Source: Bathynomus jamesi (taxonomy: Eukaryota; Arthropoda; Malacostraca; Isopoda; Cirolanidae). Taken from it: a DNA stretch of 64,000 bases. The position numbers and the translations under genes are program-made. The notes beneath the pieces were generated by a model that was given only the letters and a program-made list of their open reading frames with translations, made no database searches and was not told where the DNA came from. Positions 11,508-24,700 of this stretch are shown piece after piece. The stretch covers positions 1 through 64,000 of the forward strand of contig JAJOZX010005513.1 of assembly GCA_023014485.1 (NCBI GenBank). Reading direction: 5' to 3'. Position 1 is the first letter of the stretch; the number at the start of each line of letters is the position of its first letter.

Positions 11508-14500
11508 GTAAGTCTGGTGTTGAGGGTTTCTAATATATATACTATACTTAGAAATTTATAAAAGTACTTTATACTAAGCTACTGTAACATTTTTACTGGA
11601 ATGCATTTTAAATAGTTGTTGGTAAATCTCCTCTTTAATTAACTGAAACTACCTAATTTCATTTTTAGGGAACCACCGTCGGGTATGAAATAGTAAAATT
11701 TTTAGGTCACATCTTCGAATACCTTTTGGATGAAATGATAAAAAACGATGGCGCACTAAAAGAGGAACAGCTAAAATATGAAAAAAGTGAAAATACTACT
11801 GCTACTACAGAGGGTGAATACCAACCCATGATCTCCGAAATTAAGCTCGGTGATATTTTTAAGCCGATTATTAGTCCCAAATCTGCGTCTGCGATGCATC
11901 CCACGACTCGAATTCAAAACTTTCTCTCCGGCGATACCAGATCTCCCTCTAAATGCGGTTCTTCATCGAGTTATAATTCGTCAAAACGGTGTAACAAACG
12001 GTCGAAAACGAAGAGGCACTCTGTCGTGCTGGAAAACGAAGTAGATTCGGAAGAAGATGGAGAAAAAATGCGGAAACAATACATTCAATATAAAAAAACG
12101 CTTCAAACGTGCGAATGTTTTCATCCCGAATCACTGCTGAAAAGAAGGAATGATTTTGAGGATCCAGATTCCTTTAAAAAGAGACCAACATGTTTGCAGT
12201 TGAATGAGTTACTCGATGTCATTTTGTCCGTAATGATTCAGTTTGCGCTTTACGACCCCTTTTCAAATTCCGTCGATCATAACTCGAATAAGTGCGCTCG
12301 ACACGTCATCGATTTTAGTTTCAAAATGCTAGCGAAGTTATCGAACGATCTCTGTGAGCTAAAATCATCTTCCAGTCAATTACTTTTATTGAAAAAATTT
12401 TCAGATTCATTAATCAAAATTATATTTTCTGGGTGTCAGAAATTCATAAGAAATTCTAGTCTATTTAAAGCTTTCACGAGGCTTAATGTGCCTAAACTGC
12501 TGTTCCAATACGCGACTGTTTTGCTCGGCTTTGCGAAAGAAATTCCCAGTCTTGAAATCGAAACTCGTAATACCGCGCATGAACTCCAACTCTGGATTGC
12601 TAGCACGTTGGGAGACGTAGCCATTGGAGTTATTTCAGTACTGAAGTCGGTGAGTTGCGAGAGGGAAGGAAATGCCTTTATCAAGAAAGACTCGTTTCCT
12701 ATGAGAAGTTTTTTATCGGTGGAATATGTCTCGGTTTTAAGAGAAATTTTCTTACTGTCAGTTCGGGTCGAGTCTGATAAAAAGCTAGTCATTATTCAGT
12801 CGTTTGGAAGGTTAATTCTTTACTTGAAATTGTGGAAAGAAGATTTCCTTCACAAAACCAGATGCGAAAAGTCAATCCACAAATCTTGCGAGTACGCTCA
12901 TATTGTTTCTCATCACTTCCTCTATTACGGTAAGAATATGAGTTGTACCGTAGGAGAAGATCCCAATGAATGTTTTATATCAATATTGGTTAAGTTACTG
13001 CTGAGTTGTTTCAAATATTGCCTTGACAACACCATCTGTTTCGTTATCCTCCAACTGCTGTCAAAGTCCGGTTTTTGTTGCTGTATGAACTTGCCCTCTC
13101 TTCTGCCTTATCTGCTAGATGGTATCGAAAACAGAACGGAAAAGTTGCAGACCGTCATCACAGCTTTTATAGAAACGACAGTTTGGTCGGAATTAAATGG
13201 ATTAGACATTAAAAATGAAAGCACTGGCTGTCATATTTGTCAGGAAGAGGATTACAACGATCCCCCTACATACGAGGAGCGTATTTCTGAATCAGAATTT
13301 ATCGCAACGACTCGAGAGCTCCCCGTTAAAGAATCTCTCAGTAAAATTCAGTCGGTGTCGCCTTCGGAAAAATTAACACGGTGGTCCGGTCTTATTGAAT
13401 ACTCCAAATACATATTTATGCCTTCAGTTGGTCCATTGATAACTGACCATGTAGCGAAACTCATTCGAGGGAGCAAGTGGAAAGTCACCAGAGAAATATG
13501 CTACACGGTTCTCCTCAAAAGTTTGAAAACATTAATTAATAACGATTTTGAAATCATTGATTGCGACGCTGAAGATTCCTCAGGAATTATTAACAACCTT
13601 TTAAAATGCTTTCGGTTAAGTTATTCATGTATACACGACGCTTCTCTCCTGGATATGATGAAGGAAAATGGTTTGAACGTAATCAACCACTGTAAAAAGA
13701 GCCCCGCAACCAGGTTTGAGGCATTTCATTTGCTCTGCTGCGTCGTTAACAAGGAACAGAAGTGTAGAAGAGGAATGCTGAACAGTTCTTTCACTGAAGA
13801 AATGCATGACGTGAACGATGACACCTTCTCTCGTTATTTCTTGGCGGAAATTAGGCATTACGAAATGTTTTGGACGAGTCTCTTCGACGAGAGCTCTCTG
13901 CAGGTGAGGAGGAAAGCTAACATCAAGTCCTTACCTAATTTTCATTCTCTAAGACGAAGCAACGACTCGAGTGCAGACTCCACTTCTGAAATTGAAATGC
14001 TCCTGGAACGGATTGAAGAACGGAACGTATCGTTATCAGAATATGAAAATGAATCCATGGAATTAGGTGAAAATGAACCACTTTCGAAAGAAGAAAGTGT
14101 AAATGAGAAATCAAAAACTGGAGCAAAAGCAGAAACACAAAATGTCGCATATAATTACCAGGTTTGCATTTCAATATTTTTTATACTCAAATAACTTAAA
14201 TTGTTAGAAGTAAATCATTCTCAAACGAATGAATGAATGAATGAATGTGTTTATGAATGAATGACTGTATTTATGAATTTGACTGTTTTTAGGAGCTTGA
14301 TTTATCAGTCTTTTTTAACTTCACTGAATTTTCAGGACATTGATTTCGCGGCACTGCTCGAAAGCTATTCGAGCACGGCTGATCTTTGGCAGCTTACGTC
14401 CGAAATGTTATTAAACAGTGACACATTTCTTTTCTTCATCGCCAAGTCTTCCGTTTGCGACGTTGCGGCTCCTCTCCTTATAAACATAATCCAGGATTAT

Positions 14501-17500
14501 GCAAGAGCCTCTAACAGTAAGACATTTTCTTTCCCTTTTCGGGATCGGGTAACAAAACGGCACATCTACTAACGTCGCTAAAAGTACATGCAGGAGCTAA
14601 ATGTATTAAAAATAATAATAATAATATTTAGAGTTGTTTAAACCTCCTTTGTAACATCAAAGGTCACTCGATGAAGGGGACCTACAGCTTTTCGTGGGAA
14701 TTCGAACCACTACCTCACTAAGGACAACTCTGAGAGACCTTAATCACTAAATCTTGAAGTCCGAGCCGATACTTGAACTCGGGCTTTCAAATTAACAGGC
14801 CGGCGCTCGACATCTCTGCTACTGTGGTTTGTATGTGTTACGAGTAGTTACATTTCTCTGCCGTTTTATAATTTCGAAGAATGAATACTGAAATTTAGAT
14901 TAGTGTTCCCTTTGGCATAACACCTTCATAAAGATAGTCATACTCGTTTGTGAAGATTTTTGTAGTTTTTTTTTTTTTTTTTAATAATTCTGAGTTCAAT
15001 AAAGTGTAAGCATTTTTCGTGTCAGGTAGACAGCATCAGGATGAAACCTCTAATGAAATAAACCCAATTAAATAAAAAATTAATGCTTCATACATTATTG
15101 TTGTGTGTGTGTGTTAAGGGGTGTCTACAACATTTTTTCTTTAAGTGTTTTCTATTTCATTTATACGTACCTGTAAACGTACATCTCGTATTCACTTCAT
15201 ACCTTTATCACAACTGTATTCATTTATTGCGCATTTAATCTTCATTACATTCCACATTCTTAACGTTTTTATTCTTGTCAGATCTTCTGGACCAGCCTTC
15301 TGTCGTCTACATGAATTTGGGAATCACCCTGTCTTTGTGTCGCTCATTACTAACGACAATGATCCTGTGTTTCCCGAGTGGAGGTGAGCTTCAAAGTGGT
15401 AGTTCTCAGGTTGTAAAGTCGGGTAAAATCAAGGAAGTATTTTAATTGTAGTCGAAGTTAGGCAAATAACTGTTTTTACCAGATTAGAACTAAAATCTAT
15501 GAAATAGAGACGTTCTTAAGTACATTCTTTTAGGACTGGTAATAGCTCATTATTTTAAATGGGTTGATGTACCTTTAAACCAAAATGAATGAGATGCTCT
15601 ATCAAAGGCATGATGATCGCGGTTTTGAACGAAAATTCGTGTTTTAGGACACGATTTGGAGAAACCTCTTGACGAAGTTCGACATCACATATTGAGAATA
15701 AGTTCCTCAAACTGCGCCGACATCCGGTCTTTCATCTCAATGTTGCTGCATTGTTCCGTCCTCACGCGGGAACGCACCAAACAAACAAAGAACAGCTCCT
15801 GTTCCAACGTGAGTTGTTTTTGAAGTGTTCGGTAGAGAAATATAAGCCGTCATCTATTTGTCCCGATCATGATTGCGTTTGATTGCTCTGATAGGGAATC
15901 AAAGACTCGTAACTGAATAAAATGAAAATCATCTGATTTATAATTACTTTCGTTCACACACAAAATCTGGACCTAACCCAATTGCTGTCCCAATGATTGT
16001 TTTACTTAGCTATCCAGTTTCTTAAAATTTGATAAATTTGTATCGATTTAAAATTCAGCGTAGAAACGAAAGATAAATTTTAAACTATGAATATTAAGCT
16101 ACCCATGTAGGCATACATATGAATTATTCACCAGACACGCAACATTTAAACGGGGGGTTGCGTGCAAACGTGGATTTATTTTGTGATGTGGGTTTGATTA
16201 GATAAATTAATTTAAAAAACAACAAATTTAAGGTCATTTCATGCCTGGAAAAATTATGTAGGCTTTAGGTCTAAGTTACATAACCTACTTCTTAAACCCT
16301 AGTTATGTAGCTTTGCGAATAATTAGGCATATTTTAATAAATTAATTTAGGATAGATCCAAAGTCTTCTCATCTGGCGTTTGTGAGGTTATGATGAAGCA
16401 GTGTTGCCAAGTCTGAATTATACAATTTCCCTAGGTTCGCTCTTAAAATTTCCCTTTTTGGTCTAAAATTTCCCTATACACCCACGTTTGAAGTAATATG
16501 TATGAATATAGATTTATTTGTCTCTCCATCGCAAGATTAAAGTACTATTTAGCAATATTGTTATATATTTTTCAATTAATAAGGTGAAAAATTGTTTCTG
16601 GATATATAAATATTTATATCCACTCCTCAAAATTTCCATATTCAGGAAAAATTGGCGTTATTTGGGGACTTATTTCCTTAAAACAGAAATTTCCTGTACC
16701 TGTCAACACTGTGATGAAGCTAAAATCAGTTGAGAGACCTTTTATTACTAATAATATTCTTGCTCAACCTATAGGCTATTTCACAAGTCTTGAAAATTAA
16801 CTTTCATTAATTTTTAGCGTAACAGGTAAACTAGTCTAGTTAATTATCTTGTAATTAAAATTTTATCTCAAAATTATAGTGATCTCAAACTTGCTTACAT
16901 TGAGATACTTTTGAAGTCCTATTTTTATCCCTAACTCTTCAGAGTAGAGGCTATCTGAGGTTTAGTTTTGTTTAAAAATACGAGTGATTAAGTTTTTTTT
17001 CACGGTTTTTGCAGTCAAAGTGAACATCCTTTTCACAATGATCGTTTTGATACTCCACTCACGATTGCTTTGATACCGTACCATTGACGAATAGATGATG
17101 CTTGATCGCGATCAAAGCAATCATGATTCGGGTATCATTGACGAACAGATTTGTGAAAAAACTATATAGGGCTATGGGTTGATTGCCTGATACCCTCATC
17201 CGTTGGAAATTTCCAGCAGATTTCAGTGGAGAGTTACCGACAAAAGCCCTATGTTTTTTCATTAGAGAGTTATGTATGTGTAGGTCTTCAAAGGACCTCT
17301 CTGTTTATTTAATTGTTTTCGGTAATTCTAGCCTCAGGATTTTAGATGCCTATATGTGAACGAAAGAAATTTTTCCCACCTTACTTTCGCTGGGCCTTAG
17401 TTTGCTTCGATGTAGGGCGTGATGGTCTTCTTCGATGTAGGGCCGTTACGATGGAGCCTACACTGCGAGTTGACACTTTGTTACTAATATAGGCAGTCAC

Positions 17501-20500
17501 GAATGAAACCCCTGAAGAAATAGGCCTATCCTTTTTATAGTTATTAGGTTTTATATTATAAGGAATTCACTCAGAACTTTAGGGAAGACGAAGCACATCT
17601 TCCTTGTTTAAAGCGTTCGTTGTAACATAAAGAGCTCCGAGCCAGCGCCGCTATAATATATCTTCCTATTTTAGTATAAATTGCTGATTTGGCAAAGGTT
17701 GTTGACTCCTCCTCTCTTGTAATTTACATGAGTTAGCAATGGAAAATTTTGATCACGTGAAATAAATGTTTCTCGTGGTTATATAGGCCCGACGCCTACA
17801 TACGGGTTCTTTGTATGTATGGCAATCATTTCATTCCCATTAGGCTATGTCGCCAATCCCGAGGCAATTTTGTATAGATATTTAATGCAATTAATTAATA
17901 ATTTATATTTAATTATGAAGTAAAGGTACCACATACGATACCATGTTGTAAGCGTGTATAGTTTTTCCCATAAGATTACGGCTCTAAGCAGCCTACTGTA
18001 TGAAAAAACGAAAGCCGAATTTAACATTAATAACGTAATGATAATTATTTTTAATATCTTCGGCACTATAATTACACTGTGTGTGTGTGCGTGTGCGCCC
18101 CCCCCCCCTTTGCTCAATAGCTAAATTCACAAGTTAACACATTAGTACTGAGCATCACTTTACTGATTTTGTTCTTGCTAAAGCCAGACGATTTTATTCA
18201 GTCTCAAGAAAGACCTCTCGGCACTAATGGGTTAATATAATTATAAAGTAATAACTAATAGTACCATGAAAAATAGATGATGAATGATTGAATTGGATAT
18301 CGATTCTTAACAGATTTTGGAATCTCAGAATTACTTCAGAATCGAAAGCGAGGATTCTTCGTCGATTGAAACTGATGGATACGATGCAGACACGGAATAC
18401 AACCAACCGAAAAGGGCCGACAGCTCTTCCTCACTCGAGTAAGTACTAATGAACATCTCTAATTTTTAACTATAGGGTCAAGGCCTTAAGTCCTAAACCC
18501 TGCTGTTATAAGGACAGAGAATACAAGAATACGAGACAGTACAAATATAATACAGCGAATGACCAATAATAATATCCAAAAACATTCAGTATTTAGTGTT
18601 GAGCTTTTCAAGCATAAATGATGGCTTGACACCCCTAAAGCAACAAATCAATCAGAACCTGTTGTTATAACCTTTCCAAAGACATTTATTTGCTTGCCAT
18701 CTCGAATAGAAAATACAAGTGGTAGCTCGCTATCGCCCTCCGGGCAGGTAGCAGAATGTCACAGCTAGCTGTATATGTATATTATATACAGGGTGTTCCG
18801 TAAGTCTGGAACCATAGGGCAAAATGATAAAAACGGCAATAAAAACGCCGAAGAGACTTTTGGGGACTCTGTGAAATGAGCGACGATGGTAGCGGCTGTC
18901 TCATCGTCGGTGGATGTCCTCGGAGGTCCACTGCGTGGTTTATCTCCTATGGATCCCGTTTCCCTGAACTTTGCTACAAGTTTGCCGACACAGCTGCGTG
19001 TTATCGGCGCGCGGTCCGGATGCAATCTCTTAAATTCCTCAGCGACCTCCCTCTAACTCTGATTTCCTACGAGCAGAATTACCTGGATGCATTCTTCCTT
19101 ACTCAGACATCATGGGCACTTGCATAAACGGAAAAACATGAATTACTTATTTTACCCTATGGTTCCAGACTTATGGGACACCCTGCATATGTATATTGGT
19201 ACTTACGTATTATCGGGACTACCAAACTGTTTATTATGTATTTTTGCTCCCGTTATTTTCGTTTTCGAAGTACTTACATTCACTTTTATAGAGAAGAACG
19301 CAGCAATGGAAATCTTAAGCTTCATGTCCGAACCCATTGTATCAAGATTTGTGAAGCTTAAGGTTTTCATGGCTGCGTTCTTTTGACCGAAAACTATTGA
19401 TTCCTCAGTAATTGGGGGGCCTGCAAATAACTCGTGGTCGGCCGCGGAGTGACCTAGGACCGGGAAACTTGACAGAGCACATCGGCAGCTCATGGGCTAT
19501 CAATTGGTGGTAGTTGCAGAATTTTCCAATGTGCCGTTTAGTCTGTGCACGGTTCCCAAGAAAGCGGACAGACACAGACACATTTTAGCTCAATAGTATA
19601 TAGGATGTCGAAGGTTCTATACGATTGTTGGCTTCACTTTTGAGACATTCTGTTAGTGATGTACTAATTCCATGAAAAACTGCTGATGCCGATTCTATGC
19701 TAGATTTTAAAAAATCAGTCGTGATCATAATTTTACTAATTTAATGTGAAAACTTTCAATTTTTATATTTGTTAATTTCAAATTTGTTTAAATGCTTTTC
19801 CTTATGTTGAAAGGATATTCTTTCTTCAACAATATAAACAACAAAAAAATTTTTCATTAAAATTTCAAGGCCTTGGTGGCTTATTTCAATAAAGAAAAGT
19901 GGATATACATACAGTTTGCGCTTATAAAATTGTTAAAATATTTAAAATGAATTTAACATAATAGATGTATTTTATAATTTATATAAAACCAACTTAATGT
20001 AGAATTACCGTATTATTAATATAGAGTAGGAGATTACAATACTTTATAATATTTAGAGATTAGCTGGTTAGAGAAAATGTAAATTTGTGGGTACCTCAAC
20101 TTATTAAGCGTTGCCTTTTTCGTGAATGAAAATGTATTTTATACAACTACATTTTGAAATGACTATAAATGATCATAAATAATGTTTTTTGTATGTTCAA
20201 TTTTCTATAAAAATAGATTTTGTTGTGCAATGAAAATTTTAAAATCAAAGACGGCGAAATTTGGCTGATGTCGATACCCCAAAAATGGCCGATTCTGCCA
20301 ATGCCGATTAATCGGTACACCACTACATTTCCACAATTGCTTGGTGGGTTTTAATTAAAGACTTTTTGGTGGAAACCTGAGCAGTTCGAGTTTTTCCCCT
20401 GAAACACAACCTAGGGGGGTAACTGGGAGGGGCGAGTGTTACTTAAACCTCCCCCTGTTTCTCTCTTAATGTGTGTATTAAATTTACTCAGATTACCCTA

Positions 20501-21150
20501 CTCGTTTAGTAGTGTATAAACGCGCACAGAACAGACACACAAACATCATCAATGTCATCTCGTATATATAACCTTGGTTAACCTTGGTTTTGCTTCCGCC
20601 CGCATTGTTCATTCTGACTAAGGTCAAGCTTGTCACTCCACCTTAGACCTACAGTTTAATGTGGAATCCGAACCACGCCCGACCAGCAGCTCAGCGTCTT
20701 AACCACTGGGCTACTCAGGCTACCCATTTATCGACCAACCAATTTTTTTTATTGTATGGAAGGATGAACAGCTGGGTTTTGCTGTGCGCAGTCTGCTCTC
20801 ACCTAGTCTTGATCCCGGGACCGATGGATTCGTAATCAGCAACGCTAACCACTGCAACTACACTACCGAGGCGCTTATATATATATATATATATATACAA
20901 AGGGTGGCGCAAAAATCTCGCATTATAGGAATTTTCCTATGATGCGCGATTTTTGCGAAATCGATGAATCGATACAGAATTAAAATTCTGTACCGATTCA
21001 TCGATTTCTAGTACCTAGTATTCCATATATTAAAACCAAGCTCACCCTCTCGTCTGTTGTTAATTTCGCAGCCATCCCCTACCTAAAAGAAAAAAAATAT
21101 ATCGTAGTCAACACTGAAAATTTCTATGATGCGCGACTTTTGCCCTACCC

Positions 21151-21235
<85 letters not shown>

Positions 21236-21735
21236 TATGTAAGACTCGAGACCTTTTTTTCTGATCTCGGTCTCGGGTGCTTGGGTCTCGCTCGCCTATG
21301 GTGGTCTCAACTTCATTACTGATTCTGATTTGCATTAAAAAATCTAAAAACATGGAGATTTATAATTTGTATAAATGAAGCACCATCCATGATTTCAATA
21401 ATTTCAATAATTTCGCAGTAAGTACAGACTTAAACGAAAAATATTTTACACCATCTCAGACGTGGTGAGTATGTTGTGTTCCTCAAGTGCAACGAAGACT
21501 TATCTTGTTGTAAGTAGGCAGTCAACTGCTGAAAAATGTCACAAAGTATGAATTTGTGAATAAATTATGAGTAAATTTTGTAATTGTCACTCGATAACCT
21601 CTAGAATCTTTATTCCTGAATGGGAAATACGGAGCTTAGAAATTAGGCATTACAGAATATTGAATACATTAAAAAATTGCATATGGTCTCAGTTTAGGTC
21701 TCGGTCTCGGCCATGGTGGTCTCCACTACATCACT

Positions 21736-21774
<39 letters not shown>

Positions 21775-24700
21775 CTCGATTAGGTACTCCGGCTTGCCGG
21801 GCCGAGGGGGCTCGTACACCTCGTGGGTTGTTGAGGTTTCCTCAACTCCTCGCGGGGTGTGGGCGAAGAGTTACCTAGTTCCGTTTCCCCCCCCCCCCTT
21901 TTTCCCCCTTTTTTCCCCCTTTTTTTCCGTCTCTCCCGGAATTTCTTTTGTCTTGACTCGGTCCTGTGCCTCTGTCAATCGTAGTATCCCCCCCCCCTCT
22001 GTTTGTATTTGCAGTCTTGGGGTCATCAGGTGCACCCGCCGGGGGGCATCGCTCCGTGGCTGAGCTGTGCTCCGGGGACGGTACGGGCGCCCGGACCGCT
22101 GCTGCGTCTGAATTGGGTCTTTGCTTGGCCCTTAACGGACAATCTCCGTAGTGCCAATCTGCTGTTTTTAAAACGACAGTTAGGTTGGGGGCGGGCTACC
22201 CGGGACGTTGGGGCCTGCGCTTTGAAGGATGCAGCGGCGGCTGGTGCATCGCCTTGGGTCCGAGGCTGCCGTTTTTTGTAAAAATACTGTTTATGGGTTC
22301 TATTACTAAACTTCACTCCCCTCTTGTTGACGACTCTGGCCCGCCCTTGGATTTGGATCAGACTACTACTTCTGGTCGTTCAGCGGCCTCTGCCTCCGCT
22401 GGATTGACCCTCAAGCCGTATGGCCCCCTCTCGTCCTCTGCGGTGTCTGGCTCTCGTGGCCGGACTCGTGGTGGCCGTAGGGCGGGGTCTTCGCGGCCCT
22501 TGTTCTCTCGCCCACTCTCGGTTACCGTTACACATGGACCTGTCTCTGCTGTCAATTTCTGTCCGGTGGACAGGTTCCTTGTTCTCCGCCCTTCCGCTGG
22601 CTCCCTTCCGGGCAACTCGGAACGGGTGTTTCAGCGCCTTAAGACGATCGGGGTTCCCTGTCGTTATGATATCCGCCCTCTGAGGGATGGGTCTCTTCTT
22701 TTGAAGTCCCGTTCTTCGGGGGTGACTGGGTCCCTTCTACAGTTGCAGGATGTCTTGGGTTGCAGAGTTTCTGTGACTCCCCATCCGCAATTGAATAGCT
22801 GTCAAGGCACCATTTTCGCTTCCCGTCTGCTGTCAATCCCGTTGGCGAGTTGCAGGAGGATCTTGCCCCCCAGGGGTAACGAAGGTCTTCCGCTTTTCGT
22901 CGCGCCGGGATGGTGCTCTTACCCCGTCCGCTCGTCTGCTCCTGACCTTTGACTCCCTTGTGCCTCCGGCCCAGGTGTTCTCGGGCATGGGTGATCGCCG
23001 GTCGTGTGAGTTTTCGGTGCGACCATATGTGCCTGACCCGGTTCGCTGCTTTGGCTGCAACCGGTTCGGCCATGTTAGCTCTGCGTGCCGCCGTGAGGGT
23101 AAGCTATGTGTCCGCTGCGGTGGGCCTGCGCACCCTACCCCGTGCACGAAGCCCCCGCGGTGCTCGAACTGTTCGGGGGCCCACCCTTCCTCTTCTCGGG
23201 ACTGTCCCGTTTTCAAGTTTGAATTTGAGGTGCGGTCCTTAAGGACTACCGAATTCCTTAGTGCGCGGGAGGCGCGCGATAAGATCCGTGACCGGGAGCC
23301 GCGGCGGGGGTTGTCCTACGCTGCGGCTCTTGGCCCTGGCGGGTCCTCGGGCCCCTCCCGTGCTACCCCGGCGTCTACTGGAGTGGTGCCCCCCCCTGGA
23401 AGTCCCGGGGGTTGGTGGTCCTCCTGGCGCCGCGGTCCTTCTTGTTCCTCTGCCTCACTTTCTGACACCCCATCTGATTCCCTGCCTACAAGTGCCCCTT
23501 CTCCCCCTCCGGCCTTGGGGTCTGGATCCTTGCCTACTCGTCTCTCGGGTGGGGAGGGGGATGCCCCGAAGGAGAGGAGGAAGCGTCGCCGTGGTCGGAG
23601 TCGGAGTCCTTCCGACCCGATCCTGACTGCTGCTCGCCTTGCTTCCCCTTCTTCCCCGTCTTCACCGGAGGGGAAGCGGCGCGCTGTTCCTGATCCGCTC
23701 GGGACCCCCCCCCCCCCTATACGGAGCGCTGGTGAGGCGTCACCTCCCGGTGCCCCGACCAGTGTCCGGGTGTCGGTCGAGGTACACTGCCCCATGACAC
23801 CCTCGATTACTGACTGTTCCCATGATAGACCCGGTCGAGAGGGGCCTGGCCCTCCTTCATGGAGTCTCTCTCTCTCCGGCTCCTGCTGAGAGTGGTCGGG
23901 TCTCTCTCCTGGATCTACCTCTCCCACCTGTGGTCGACCTTTCCTCTCCCCCCCGTCAGTGCTTGTCTGGTTTGACGAGCCCTCGAACAGCTGGTTCCCC
24001 CCTGTCCCCCTCTTGTGGGGAGTTGGGGGTTTCGGCTGGGCCCGACTCGTCGTCTCTCCCCCCGCCGGGAGAGCCCCCCTCTGACCTCCCTGTTCTACTC
24101 TCCACTTCTCGTCCTACTACGGGTGCAGCAGATGCGGAGTCGGTGGCCCCTACCCCCCCAGTTCTGGGTGAGTCGGGGAAACCGATTCCGTCCCTGGTTA
24201 CGGACCGTTGAGTTTGCTGCTCAGCTTGGTCCGTGGCTATTTCGCTGTTTTCTCTGCCTCTTATAATGCCGCTTCCCCTTACAGTTCCATCTTGCATTGG
24301 AACTGTAGGGGGCTTTTAGCTAACTGGGAGAACCTTGCCTCCCTGCTGGAGAGCGAGCGGCCTTCCTGTGTTTGTCTCCAGGAGACTATCCTGGCTGCGC
24401 GGGGACTCCCTCGTCTCTCTGGCTATGTTGGTTTCCCTTGCACCCCGGATGAGCGCGCACGCCGGCGGGGTGCGGCGATTTACGTGCATCATTCGTTACC
24501 ATCGCGTGGTGTGCCTCTTCGCACTTCCTTGCAGGCTGTGGCTGTGCGGCTCTTTTTAGATCGCCAGTACACTGCCTGCTCGGTTTATATTCCTCCTCAT
24601 GACCCTCCTTCTCGCGACGCGGTTCGCGAGTTGGTGCTGCAACTACCCCGACCGTTTCTCCTCCTCGGGGACTTTAACAGTCGCGACCCGGCTTGGGGAG

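Noticed and set aside
22003..23927. Long open frames on the - strand and in other frames across the LINE
   Set aside because: They are shadows caused by high GC content; the + strand frames carry the zinc knuckles and enzyme motifs.
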